A DNA stretch of 18,817 nucleotides from assembly GCA_900538465.1 (NCBI GenBank), contig UPXV01000042.1, positions 1 to 18,817 on the forward strand, given 5' to 3'. The notes under the pieces are model-generated. The model did not search any database and was not told the DNA's origin. It saw only the letters and a program-made list of their open reading frames with translations. The first letter of the stretch is position 1. Every line of letters starts with the position of its first letter. Made by a program: the position numbers and the translations under genes. The stretch is from an uncultured Erysipelotrichaceae bacterium (GTDB lineage Bacteria; Bacillota_I; Bacilli_A; Erysipelotrichales; Coprobacillaceae). Below, in pieces: positions 1-6,962 of this stretch.

Positions 1-3
1 ATG

Positions 4-98
4 TCAGTCCATGAATGTCTCCAGCCATCTGCAGATAAAGTATGTCACAATACCTCAACTACAGAGAATAAGAATGAAATTATTATTTCATACATCAT
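4..98 (-). pseudogene. Small hydrophobic peptide gene, apparently frameshifted
   Basis: On the minus strand an AAAGGAGGTGA ribosome binding site (114-104) lies 8 bases before ATG at 98. The open frame reads MMYEIIISFLFSVVEVL and stops at TGA 47-45, giving 17 residues. Reading on in the -1 frame from base 54 gives GIVTYFICRWLETFMD and a stop at 6-4. The joined product, a single hydrophobic helix followed by an ICRWL motif and a short charged tail, resembles short Firmicutes membrane peptides of the type SVVAGI..YICKWLD, as I remember them. One base appears to be missing between GTT and GGT (GTT-GAGGT where GTT-GCAGGT would be expected). Such peptides are usually unannotated and some resemble type I toxins. 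Family assignment rests on memory of the pattern. The break could be real inactivation, a sequencing error, or a genuine 17-residue peptide. Confidence 0.5.
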
Positions 99-106
99 CG
101 TTTTCA

Positions 107-122
107 CCTCCTTTCAGGGAGG
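107..122 (-). promoter_or_regulatory. Hairpin masking the small gene's ribosome binding site
   Basis: In the minus-strand transcript CCTCC (122-118) can pair perfectly with GGAGG (111-107), across the loop CTGAAA. GGAGG is the core of the Shine-Dalgarno site of the peptide gene starting at 98, so folding would block translation. Masking of this kind is common in type I toxin mRNAs. The pairing is seen directly; the regulatory role is inferred. Confidence 0.45.
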
Positions 123-138
123 AATGACTGACAGCCGT

Positions 139-147
139 ATTATAACA
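139..147 (-). promoter_or_regulatory. Extended -10 promoter of the small peptide gene
   Basis: On the minus strand TGTTATAAT (147-139) is a perfect extended -10 element (TG-n-TATAAT). A TTGACA occurs at 163-158 but only 13 bases away, which is too close for a normal -35, so the extended -10 probably carries the promoter. Transcription would start near base 132, about 34 bases before the start codon. Confidence 0.5.
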
Positions 148-166
148 TGAAAAAAGGTGTCAAAAA

Positions 167-187
167 TCTCAAATTTGTCTCAAATTT
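167..187. repeat. Tandem direct repeat TCTCAAATTT, candidate operator
   Basis: TCTCAAATTT occurs at 167-176 and again at 178-187, separated by one base, so the copies sit 11 bases apart, close to one helical turn. The same stretch contains the inverted repeat AAATTTG-tct-CAAATTT (171-187). It lies between the divergent promoters of the minus-strand peptide gene and the FNT gene, where a regulator could act on either. No regulator can be named. Confidence 0.35.
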
Positions 188-199
188 CCATAAATGACT

Positions 200-227
200 T
201 TGCTTTTTTTATATCTTCTTATATAAT
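200..227 (+). promoter_or_regulatory. Probable promoter of the FNT gene
   Basis: A perfect TATAAT lies at 222-227, with a weak -35 (TTGCTT, 200-205) 16 bases upstream. The start codon is at 259, leaving a short leader of about 25 bases that carries the GAGGGGAG ribosome binding site. Confidence 0.4.
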
Positions 228-258
228 AACAATGGTTTTAAAAACGAGGGGAGATATT

Positions 259-1032
259 ATGATTAGTGATGTAGATGTTTTATGTAAATTAGGAAATATT
301 AAGTATAATTTAATGAAAAATGATCCATTTCGTTTCTTTGTCAGATCATTTATGGCAGGAGCATATCTTGGCTTAGCTGCAATCTTATCTTATACATTAG
401 GAGCTATGCTCAATGATCATAGTGTAGTTGGAAAGATTGCTGTAGCAGGAACATTCGGAATTGGTTTAGTAGCAATTGTTTATTTAGGTGCGGAACTTTT
501 TACAGGGAATTGTTTCGTTACAATTATGCCAGTCTTAAAAGGTGAACTTCGCTTAAGAGATATTATGCCAATGTGGTTGACTTGTTATATGGGTAATATG
601 GTTGGGATTGCATTGATTTGTTTTCTCTTTATTAAAGGTGGTTCACAAGAAGCTATCATGAAACCTTATTTAGAAGGGGTTATGAATGCAAAACTTCATT
701 TCCATCCTATAGAATTATTAATTAGAGGAATTTTATGTAACTTTATTGTTTGTGTAGCCGCTTATTCAGGAGTTAAGATTAAAGATGAAACTGCCAAATT
801 AATTGTCATTATGATCTTGGTTATGACATTTGTTTTACCAGGTTTTGAACACTGTGTTGCCAATGGGGGTATCTTTGCGATGGGGATGACACAACTTGGA
901 AGTGCTATTGATTGGTCATTGATGCCTTTACATATGCTAATTTCAACATTAGGGAATATTATTGGTGGAAGTGTTTTATTAGCTATACCAATTTATATGA
1001 TGTTTAAAGCACCACAAGAGAAAAAGAATTAA
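259..1032 (+). CDS. Formate/nitrite transporter (FNT family)
   Basis: A 257-residue integral membrane protein of the FNT family, the pentameric aquaporin-like channels that move formate, nitrite or hydrosulfide across the cytoplasmic membrane. Family marks are GAYLGLAA near residue 33, FTGNCF near residue 79, and GFEHCVAN near residue 195. The last holds the histidine that lies next to the pore and is conserved in FocA and NirC. Six membrane spans fit the usual fold and the length is normal. The ATG at 259 is chosen because GAGGGGAG (246-253) sits 5 bases before it; an in-frame GTG at 157 would add 34 residues not typical of the family and lies upstream of the likely promoter. No pyruvate formate-lyase or nitrite reductase gene is nearby, so the substrate cannot be told. 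The gene stands alone between its own promoter and terminator. Confidence 0.9.
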   Translation: MISDVDVLCKLGNIKYNLMKNDPFRFFVRSFMAGAYLGLAAILSYTLGAMLNDHSVVGKIAVAGTFGIGLVAIVYLGAELFTGNCFVTIMPVLKGELRLRDIMPMWLTCYMGNMVGIALICFLFIKGGSQEAIMKPYLEGVMNAKLHFHPIELLIRGILCNFIVCVAAYSGVKIKDETAKLIVIMILVMTFVLPGFEHCVANGGIFAMGMTQLGSAIDWSLMPLHMLISTLGNIIGGSVLLAIPIYMMFKAPQEKKN

Positions 1033-1063
1033 GATATGTGTCTAAGGATACATATCTTTTTTT
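1031..1063 (+). terminator. Rho-independent terminator after the FNT gene
   Basis: AAGATATGTGTC (1031-1042) pairs with GATACATATCTT (1047-1058) as a 12-bp stem with one G-U pair and the loop TAAG. A run of seven Ts (1057-1063) follows. The stem begins within the FNT stop codon. Confidence 0.85.
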
Positions 1064-1088
1064 AGACAAAATGAATGATTTGTCTAAA
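1061..1088. repeat. Perfect 10-bp inverted repeat after the FNT terminator
   Basis: TTTAGACAAA (1061-1070) and TTTGTCTAAA (1079-1088) form a perfect inverted repeat around the 8-base centre ATGAATGA. It follows the T-run of the FNT terminator. It could be a protein-binding site or a second weak hairpin. The rest of the gap up to 1320 is AT-rich; besides the possible V-ATPase promoter it holds only small hairpins (TCTAAAA/TTTTAGA at 1155-1173 and GTGTT/AACAC at 1208-1221). Confidence 0.35.
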
Positions 1089-1234
1089 TTTAGGATAAAA
1101 ATAAAGAATTATATATTGGCAAAGAGTCATTTTTATTTTATTGTTGCAAGGTCATCTAAAAAGATATTTTAGAGATAAAAAGCCTATTTTTTCATGATTG
1201 AAAGTGCGTGTTACAAAACACATATTTTAATCTT

Positions 1235-1284
1235 TTTGACAAAATGTTATTTTTCTTGAAATGTCAAATAAATAGGAGTAAACT
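1235..1284 (+). promoter_or_regulatory. Possible V-ATPase operon promoter with inverted repeat
   Basis: TTGAAA (1256-1261), 17 bases, then TAAACT (1279-1284) is the best-spaced promoter pair upstream of the ATPase operon. TTTGACA (1235-1241) and TGTCAAA (1262-1268) form an inverted repeat that flanks this -35, a plausible operator. The pair matches the consensus only moderately. A three-codon ATG-AAA-GAA-TAA frame with an AGGAG at 1274-1278 also lies here (1285-1296), with no clear meaning. Confidence 0.35.
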
Positions 1285-1320
1285 ATGAAAGAATAAAGGA
1301 TAAAGTGAGGAGGGATTATT

Positions 1321-1632
1321 TTGGACAAGATTATTCAGGATATTGTTGCAGTAGATTTGGAATGCTCTAAAAAAGTTGAAGAAGCACGCAAGAAAAAGCA
1401 AGATGTTCAATCAAACATGAGTGCCAAGAAAAAAGAAATCTATGACTCTTTTGTAAAAGAATATCAAGTAAAAGTTGATGCTCATAAAAAAGAGTTAGAA
1501 GCACAAATTCAAGAAACAAAAGCCAAAAATGAACAAGAGTACAAAGAATCACTGAGTCAGCTCTCAAGTCTTTACGAGCAGAACAAGGATAAGTGGGTTT
1601 CTGCTATTGTTGATCGTTGTAAAGAAATTTAG
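1321..1632 (+). CDS. V-type ATPase peripheral stalk subunit, G/H-like
   Basis: A 103-residue, highly charged protein that is nearly all predicted coiled coil, rich in Lys and Glu (for example CSKKVEEARKKKQ and KKELEAQIQETKAK). This is the size, composition and operon position of the G/H stalk subunit (called NtpF in Enterococcus hirae). That subunit pairs with subunit E to form the outer stalks that hold the catalytic head against the membrane I subunit. It starts with TTG at 1321 because GAGGAGGG (1307-1314) is 6 bases upstream and no in-frame ATG lies nearby. It is the first gene of the ten-gene ATPase operon, 15 bases before the C gene. Coiled-coil proteins are hard to assign by sequence, so the call leans on position. 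Confidence 0.75.
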   Translation: MDKIIQDIVAVDLECSKKVEEARKKKQDVQSNMSAKKKEIYDSFVKEYQVKVDAHKKELEAQIQETKAKNEQEYKESLSQLSSLYEQNKDKWVSAIVDRCKEI

Positions 1633-1647
1633 AGAAGAGGTGATCGT

Positions 1648-2685
1648 ATGAGTTCTTTTTCATCAAATGCTATTCTTGCAAAAGCAAGATCTATGTATTC
1701 ACGTAGATTAACTGAGCAAAATTATGAAGAACTACTAAAAAGAAGAAGCATTAATGATTTGGTCGCTTATCTCAAGAGTGATACAGCTTATAGTGATATT
1801 CTTTCTGATTTAAAAGAAGTGAATGTTCACCGTGGTCAGTTAGAAGCCTTATTAAATAAGGAAATCTTCTTAAGATTAAATCGATTAATGAGATTTGCTT
1901 CAAAAAAAGAATTGGAATTCTATCGATTAGGAGTAACTGAATTAGAAATTCAATTGATTTTGACAAAAGCCAGATTGATTGATTCAGATTACTATACGGG
2001 ATATGAAATAGAAATTCCAGATTATCTAAATAAATATTCAAGCTTTGATTTATATGGTTTATTAACAGTTAATGATTATGAAAGCTTATTGGTCTTTTTA
2101 AGAGGAACAAAGTATTATGATGCATTACTTAAATATAAACCAGAAGATGATAAGCCTTTAGATTCTAATATGTTAGAATTAGAATTTAAACATATTTATT
2201 ATGCAGAGTATGTTGATACAGTCAATAAATTATTTAAAGGAAAGAAACGTAAAGATTTATTAACAATGATCAATACCTCTATAGAGTTACAAAATATTAC
2301 GAAGATATATCGTCTGAAGAAATATTTTAATGCCACACCTGATCAAATTCGAGAAGTTCTCTTCTTAGAGTATAGTCGTATACCTAAGATGGCAATGAAT
2401 GAATTGATTGAAACAAAAGATGCAAGTGAATTCTTAAAGAAACTTGCGGAGTCACCATATAAATTATATGTAGATGACCATGAATTTGTTTATATTGAAT
2501 ATTATACTGAGAAAATCAGATATCATTTGGCAAAACGTTTTATGCGTTTTTCAACTGATAGTGCCTTAGTATATATGACATATAAAATTGTATATCAAGT
2601 GGAAATTGATAATCTTAAACATATTATTGAAGGTTTAAGATATGGAGAAGCACCGAGTCAAATTGAATCGATGTTAATCTATTAG
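1648..2685 (+). CDS. ntpC: V-type ATPase subunit C
   Basis: A 345-residue soluble, mainly helical protein of the V/A-type C (vertebrate d) family. It forms the funnel that seats the central stalk D/F on the membrane K ring. Family-like features are the N-terminal NAILAKARSMYSRRL and the recurrent three-part helical pattern with many Tyr and Leu residues, such as LTKARLIDSDYYTGYEIEIP. Length is typical (about 330-350). A GAGGTGAT ribosome binding site precedes ATG 1648, and the I-like gene follows after 11 bases. In many Firmicutes V-ATPase operons C sits between E and F; here it is second in the operon. No damage is visible. Confidence 0.85.
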   Translation: MSSFSSNAILAKARSMYSRRLTEQNYEELLKRRSINDLVAYLKSDTAYSDILSDLKEVNVHRGQLEALLNKEIFLRLNRLMRFASKKELEFYRLGVTELEIQLILTKARLIDSDYYTGYEIEIPDYLNKYSSFDLYGLLTVNDYESLLVFLRGTKYYDALLKYKPEDDKPLDSNMLELEFKHIYYAEYVDTVNKLFKGKKRKDLLTMINTSIELQNITKIYRLKKYFNATPDQIREVLFLEYSRIPKMAMNELIETKDASEFLKKLAESPYKLYVDDHEFVYIEYYTEKIRYHLAKRFMRFSTDSALVYMTYKIVYQVEIDNLKHIIEGLRYGEAPSQIESMLIY

Positions 2686-2696
2686 GGGGAAATATT

Positions 2697-4223
2697 ATGG
2701 CTATAGAAGAAATGGTATTGTTAAATATGACTTTTGATCGACAAGAAGTTGATGAAGTTTTATTTAAATTGAAAGATTCAAAATACTTTTATCCTCAGTC
2801 TGCTTCAAAAATAGTCAATAACGTAAAAGGTGTTCATACATTACAAGAAGATAATGTTTATACAAAGTTATTAGATCGTTTGATACAGATTGCATCTGAT
2901 ATGAAGTTGGATTTAAATCGTGATTTAGCACCTCAACATTCCTTAGATTATCAAAAGAATTCTGATTATCTAAGTGAAATAGAAGGAGAAATCAAAAAGA
3001 TTAAAGATGTCCAAGATCAATTAATTGAAGAAAAAGAGGAAAATGAAAAAACATTAGAAATGTTACAGTGTTTATCTCTTTCGGAAGTTGACTTAGACCA
3101 ATTGTTAAATAGTCAGTATATGACAGCAAGATTTGGACGTTTCAATCGTCAAAATCTTGATAAGATTAAATATTATGAAGGTCGTCCATTTATTTTTAAT
3201 AAATTAGGAGAAGATCGTCAATATGTATGGTGTTGTTATATTGTAACGAATAATTTAAAGTTAGAAGTTGATAACATCTTTAAAGCGTTAGGGTTTGAAG
3301 ACATTAAAATACCATCATTTGTTCATGGAACATTAGATGGAGCAAAAAAAGAATTAGAAGAAGAAATTCATGCAATGCAAGAATATATCTTGCGTATGGA
3401 TCAAAAAATGACAATTTTAAGAGAAACACATAAAGTTGATTTGTTGAAATTATATTCAACATCATCATTCTTACAAAGAATTGAAGAATATAAAGTCTTT
3501 GTTGTGGATTATCAAAGTAAGTGTGCAATTTATGGATTTATTCCAACAAGATGTTTAGAAGAGTTTAAACAAAAATTCAAAGACATCACTTCAATGGATT
3601 ATCAACAATTACCACCAGATATCTTAGATCATCAGGAAATTGTTGCTCCAACAGTTGTGCATAACACAAAAATTGTTAGACCATTTGAAGTTATAAGTAA
3701 AGTTAAACAAGCAGATGTTATTGATACAACAATTGCATTTGCATGTCTCTATTATTCAGTCTTCATTATCTTTTTGGGGGATTTAGGAGTTGGAGCAATC
3801 CTTGCATTGCTTGGACTTTTAATGAGAAAGAAAAAGATGGGACCATTATTTCTTTCTCTTGGTATAGCAACAATGCTAGGTGGTTTGATTTATGGAGATG
3901 TTTTCTATACAATCAATCTTTACCCAGCAATAGCATTACCACTCTCTACAGTCTTTAAGATTGTAGATGGCTTAGTTCTTTTGATTGCCGGAACATATAC
4001 AATCAATGCATTTAAGAAAATGTATTTACAAAATTCGACTGTTGAAAGAGTTCTCTCAATGAAGGGAATTTGTGGTTTGATTATTGTGTATGCATTACTT
4101 GTTTATTTGGGTTGTGTATATGAAGCACATATCAATTTATCAATTATGCCAATTGCTATTGTGGTTGTTGCTTGCCTAGGCTTAATACTAGCTAAGTCAA
4201 TTTTCAAAAAGAGAATAAAATAA
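2697..4223 (+). CDS. Second V-ATPase I-subunit paralogue lacking the ring-facing helices
   Basis: A 508-residue protein clearly paralogous to the full-length I subunit encoded next to it. Both begin MAI, share RFGR..NLDK..YY near residue 143, IP.FVHGT near residue 203, and a RPF motif before the membrane part. A GDLG motif (G361-D362) matches GDIG of the partner (G362-D363). The cytoplasmic half (1 to about 340), which binds the peripheral stalks, looks complete, with a coiled coil near 95-125. The membrane part has about six hydrophobic segments (345 to 503) and ends in the basic tail KSIFKKRIK. It therefore stops before the last two helices, which in the partner carry the essential arginine. 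It cannot form the ion half-channels alone. It has its own GGGGGA ribosome binding site and no internal stop. No remnant of the missing helices lies in the 15 bases before the next gene, so it does not look like a fresh pseudogene. Its role is unknown; a regulatory or alternative stator subunit is possible. Confidence 0.75.
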   Translation: MAIEEMVLLNMTFDRQEVDEVLFKLKDSKYFYPQSASKIVNNVKGVHTLQEDNVYTKLLDRLIQIASDMKLDLNRDLAPQHSLDYQKNSDYLSEIEGEIKKIKDVQDQLIEEKEENEKTLEMLQCLSLSEVDLDQLLNSQYMTARFGRFNRQNLDKIKYYEGRPFIFNKLGEDRQYVWCCYIVTNNLKLEVDNIFKALGFEDIKIPSFVHGTLDGAKKELEEEIHAMQEYILRMDQKMTILRETHKVDLLKLYSTSSFLQRIEEYKVFVVDYQSKCAIYGFIPTRCLEEFKQKFKDITSMDYQQLPPDILDHQEIVAPTVVHNTKIVRPFEVISKVKQADVIDTTIAFACLYYSVFIIFLGDLGVGAILALLGLLMRKKKMGPLFLSLGIATMLGGLIYGDVFYTINLYPAIALPLSTVFKIVDGLVLLIAGTYTINAFKKMYLQNSTVERVLSMKGICGLIIVYALLVYLGCVYEAHINLSIMPIAIVVVACLGLILAKSIFKKRIK

Positions 4224-4238
4224 GGAAGGGAGAAACAT

Positions 4239-6164
4239 ATGGCAATAGCAAAATTGAAGCTATTAGAAATCGAATTTCCTGCTGAGCAGTATGATTCGGT
4301 CTTGATGAAACTTATAAATCTTGATAACTTTCATCCTGAATATGCTTCTAAATTTGCTGATTCTGTACAAGGACTATCGGTATTAAATAGGGAAAATCCT
4401 TATGCTGATTTGATTTCACGTATGGAAGAAGCACGAGATAACTATCACTTAAAATTAAAAAGCTTACCTATTGATAATGCAAGAATCAACATTATCCAAG
4501 CTGATACATTCTTCTGTAATGTATTAGAACAAGTGACAAAGATTGAGAAGGTAAAAGAAGATCTTCAAACAATGATTGAAGAAAATGAAGCAACAATTTC
4601 TCAATTAGAGCATATGATTGATGCTGATCTTGATTTTGATAGCTTATTTAGTTGTAAATACTTACAAGTTCGTTTTGGGCGTTTACCAACTGTGAACTTA
4701 GATAAACTTCATTATTATGGAGCACAAGAATTTTTATTCAAAATTCTTCATAAAGGTTCAAAAGAAACATATTGTGGTTATATTACTACAGAAAGTAAAG
4801 CACCTGAAATTGACAATATTTTCTCATCTTTATATTTTGAAAGAATTCATATTCCTGAGTTCGTTCATGGAACACCTCAAGAAGCATTGAATGTTTTAAA
4901 AGAAGAAGATGATACTGCTAGAGATTATTTAAAAGTCTTAGATGGCAGAATTGAAAAATTATTCAATGACAATATGGATGAAATGAATCATATTTATTCT
5001 GTTTCTAAAGAATTGAATGAAACATATGATGCTCAAAAATATGTTGTTGTTTTTGGAAAAAATGCAGCTGTTTATGGTTTTGCTGAAGATAAAGATGCAA
5101 AAGCAATTAAAGCTGATTTTGAAACATTAGATGATGTTCATGTAGAAATCAAACCAGCAATGGGAGATTCTCGTTTGACACCACCTACAAAATTAAAGAG
5201 TAATTGGTTCTCTAGACCATTTAGAATGTTCGTAGAAATGTATGGAGTTCCATCTTATACGGACTTTGATCCAACCAATTTAGTTGCGATTAGTTATACC
5301 TTCTTATTTGGTATGATGTTTGGTGATATTGGACAAGGGATTGTCTTATCTTTAGTTGGATACTTCTTCTATAAATGGAAAGGTATGCAACTTGGTGCAG
5401 TGGGAATGCGTTTAGGTATTTCCAGTACGATTTTTGGATTTGTATTTGGTTCTGTTTTTGGTAGTGAAGCACTATTTGAACATTTTATGGAACCAATGTT
5501 CATTCCAATGAAACAAGAAAACACTATGCCACTATTGATGGTTGCTATTGCAACAGGGGTTATTTTGATTATTATTTCAATTGTATTTAATATTGTATTA
5601 AATATTAAAAAGAAACATTGGGGAGATGTCTTATTCTCTCAAAATGGTGTTGCTGGACTTGTGTTCTATGTATCAGTCCTATTATTAGTGGCTAATATGT
5701 TGGTTGACTTCCCTGTTCCATTAGGGGGACCAGTGTATATTGCCTTACTCATTGCAATGCCAGTCGTGATGATTTTCTTGAAAGAACCATTAACTTACAA
5801 ACTTGAAGGAGAAAAGATGTTCCCTCATGGATTTGGAGCATTCTTTACAGAAGCTTTCTTTGAATTGTTTGAAGTTATGTTGACATTTATTGCCAATACA
5901 ATGTCATTCTTACGTGTTGGTGGATTCGTTTTATCACATGCTGGGATGATGATGGTAGTTTATACATTGGCTGAAATGGTTGCTGGAGGACCTGGAATTA
6001 TTAACTTTGGTTATATTTTGGTAGCTATTTTAGGTAATATCTTCGTTATGTGTTTGGAAGGTATGATTGTTGGTATTCAAGTTTTACGTCTTGAATTCTA
6101 CGAAATGTTCTCACGATATTACGAAGGAAAAGGGAAACCTTTTGTTTCAATAAAAGAAAGATAA
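4239..6164 (+). CDS. ntpI: V-type ATPase subunit I (a-type membrane stator)
   Basis: A 641-residue I (a) subunit, normal in length. Residues 1 to about 335 form the cytoplasmic arm with two coiled coils (about 85-120 and 225-260) that hold the peripheral stalks. The rest forms seven or eight membrane helices. Visible motifs are MYGVPSYTDFDPT before the first helix, FGDIGQG (G362-D363), and NTMSFLRVGGFVLSHAG. R559 in the last motif matches the conserved arginine that faces the carboxylates of the K ring and is needed for ion translocation. An AAGGAAGGGAG ribosome binding site precedes ATG 4239. It lies between its own shorter paralogue and the K gene, so stator and ring proteins are made together. 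This is the functional I subunit of the pair. Confidence 0.92.
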   Translation: MAIAKLKLLEIEFPAEQYDSVLMKLINLDNFHPEYASKFADSVQGLSVLNRENPYADLISRMEEARDNYHLKLKSLPIDNARINIIQADTFFCNVLEQVTKIEKVKEDLQTMIEENEATISQLEHMIDADLDFDSLFSCKYLQVRFGRLPTVNLDKLHYYGAQEFLFKILHKGSKETYCGYITTESKAPEIDNIFSSLYFERIHIPEFVHGTPQEALNVLKEEDDTARDYLKVLDGRIEKLFNDNMDEMNHIYSVSKELNETYDAQKYVVVFGKNAAVYGFAEDKDAKAIKADFETLDDVHVEIKPAMGDSRLTPPTKLKSNWFSRPFRMFVEMYGVPSYTDFDPTNLVAISYTFLFGMMFGDIGQGIVLSLVGYFFYKWKGMQLGAVGMRLGISSTIFGFVFGSVFGSEALFEHFMEPMFIPMKQENTMPLLMVAIATGVILIIISIVFNIVLNIKKKHWGDVLFSQNGVAGLVFYVSVLLLVANMLVDFPVPLGGPVYIALLIAMPVVMIFLKEPLTYKLEGEKMFPHGFGAFFTEAFFELFEVMLTFIANTMSFLRVGGFVLSHAGMMMVVYTLAEMVAGGPGIINFGYILVAILGNIFVMCLEGMIVGIQVLRLEFYEMFSRYYEGKGKPFVSIKER

Positions 6165-6191
6165 AAAAATAAAATTTGGAGGAATTATATT

Positions 6192-6617
6192 ATGAATTTA
6201 GTTATGTTTATTTTACCATTAATTGCTGTTGTTTTATTATCATTACCATTAGTAAAAATGTTTACTTCTAAAGTAAGCAAAGAAAGTGCAAAATGGCGTT
6301 TATTAACTCATGTTGGTGGGTTCTTTGGAGCTGTTGCTTTAACTTTATGTTTATCAATGGGTTCTGCATTTGCAGCTGAAGGTTCAGCTATTGCTGGAAC
6401 ATTAGCTCAAGGTTTAGGATTTATCGCAGCTGCATTAGCAACTGGATGTTCTGCATTAGGTGCTGGTATTGCCGTAGCTGCTGCTGCTCCTGCTGCAATT
6501 GGTGCATTCTCTGAAAATGATAACAACTTTGGTAAAGCCTTAATCTTCGTTGCCTTAGGTGAAGGGGTTGCTATCTACGGATTGTTAATTTCAATCTTAA
6601 TTATCAACGGTTTATAA
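6192..6617 (+). CDS. ntpK: V-type ATPase subunit K (proteolipid ring)
   Basis: A 141-residue proteolipid that would form the rotating membrane ring. Two N-terminal hydrophobic segments (about 1-22 and 42-62, the second ending AFAAEG like a signal sequence) precede one classic c-type hairpin. The first helix of the hairpin contains GAGIAVAAAAPAAIGAFSE and the second VALGEGVAIYGLLISILI. E124 in the GEG motif is the ion-binding carboxylate facing R559 of subunit I. Compared with E. hirae NtpK, as I remember its sequence, the Na+-ligand positions corresponding to Gln110 and to Thr after the Glu are Val and Gly here. That favours H+ over Na+ as the coupling ion, but this is inference. The ribosome binding site TTGGAGGAA is strong, fitting a subunit needed in about ten copies. 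Length agrees with the single-hairpin clostridial K type. Confidence 0.9.
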   Translation: MNLVMFILPLIAVVLLSLPLVKMFTSKVSKESAKWRLLTHVGGFFGAVALTLCLSMGSAFAAEGSAIAGTLAQGLGFIAAALATGCSALGAGIAVAAAAPAAIGAFSENDNNFGKALIFVALGEGVAIYGLLISILIINGL

Positions 6618-6641
6618 TTCTCAAAAGAAAGGTCTGATTAT

Positions 6642-6950
6642 ATGAAGTTTTTCTTAATCAGCGATAATATTGATACATTGATGGGGCTAAGACTTGTAGG
6701 AATTGAAGGGGTTGTTGTTCATACAAGAAGAGATTTTCTTGAAGTTCTTCAAAGTAAAATGAAGGATCAAACAATTGCCATTATCTTAGTCACTACAAAG
6801 TTAGTCGATATGTGTCCAGATATTATATCTGAAATCAAATTAAAACAACAAAAACCTTTGATTACAGAAATACCTGATCGTCATGGTAACTCTAAAATTG
6901 GGGAAACTATTGATGGTTATGTATCAGAAGCAATCGGAGTGAAACTATAG
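6642..6950 (+). CDS. ntpG: V-type ATPase subunit F (central stalk)
   Basis: A 102-residue subunit of the rotating central stalk that binds subunit D and modulates ATP hydrolysis. It starts MKFFLISDNIDTLMGLRLVGIEG, the beta-alpha fold typical of F, and carries the family motif LITEIPDRHG near residue 75. Length is standard (about 100-105). The ribosome binding site AAGAAAGG is 24 bases past the K stop. The gene lies between K and E rather than after C as in the Enterococcus operon. The symbol follows E. hirae naming, where NtpG is subunit F. Confidence 0.88.
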   Translation: MKFFLISDNIDTLMGLRLVGIEGVVVHTRRDFLEVLQSKMKDQTIAIILVTTKLVDMCPDIISEIKLKQQKPLITEIPDRHGNSKIGETIDGYVSEAIGVKL

Positions 6951-6962
6951 GAGAGAAAGATT

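Noticed and set aside
157..258. N-terminal extension of the FNT protein from GTG 157
   Set aside because: It has no ribosome binding site and lies before the likely promoter (TATAAT 222-227), while ATG 259 has a strong site and matches family length.
1285..1296. Three-codon leader peptide (M-K-E) before the G/H-like gene
   Set aside because: It lies at or before the likely transcription start and has no regulatory codons or hairpin; probably chance.
1064..1320. Ion-sensing riboswitch before the V-ATPase operon
   Set aside because: The gap is AT-rich with only small hairpins. I see none of the conserved GC-rich core of the known Na+ riboswitch class.
1367..2041. Minus-strand reading frames antisense to the G/H and C genes
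   Set aside because: They are reverse shadows of AT-rich coding sequence, without ribosome binding sites or recognisable motifs.
3743..3958. Plus-strand frame inside the I-like gene, as a possible hidden continuation or frameshift of it
   Set aside because: It is a +1 shadow with no membrane-helix or I-subunit motif; the I-like frame itself stays open and matches its paralogue.
2697..4223. The shorter I-like gene as a decayed pseudogene
   Set aside because: There is an uninterrupted frame, a good ribosome binding site, conserved paralogue motifs over its full length and no leftover of the missing helices in the 15 bases before the next gene.
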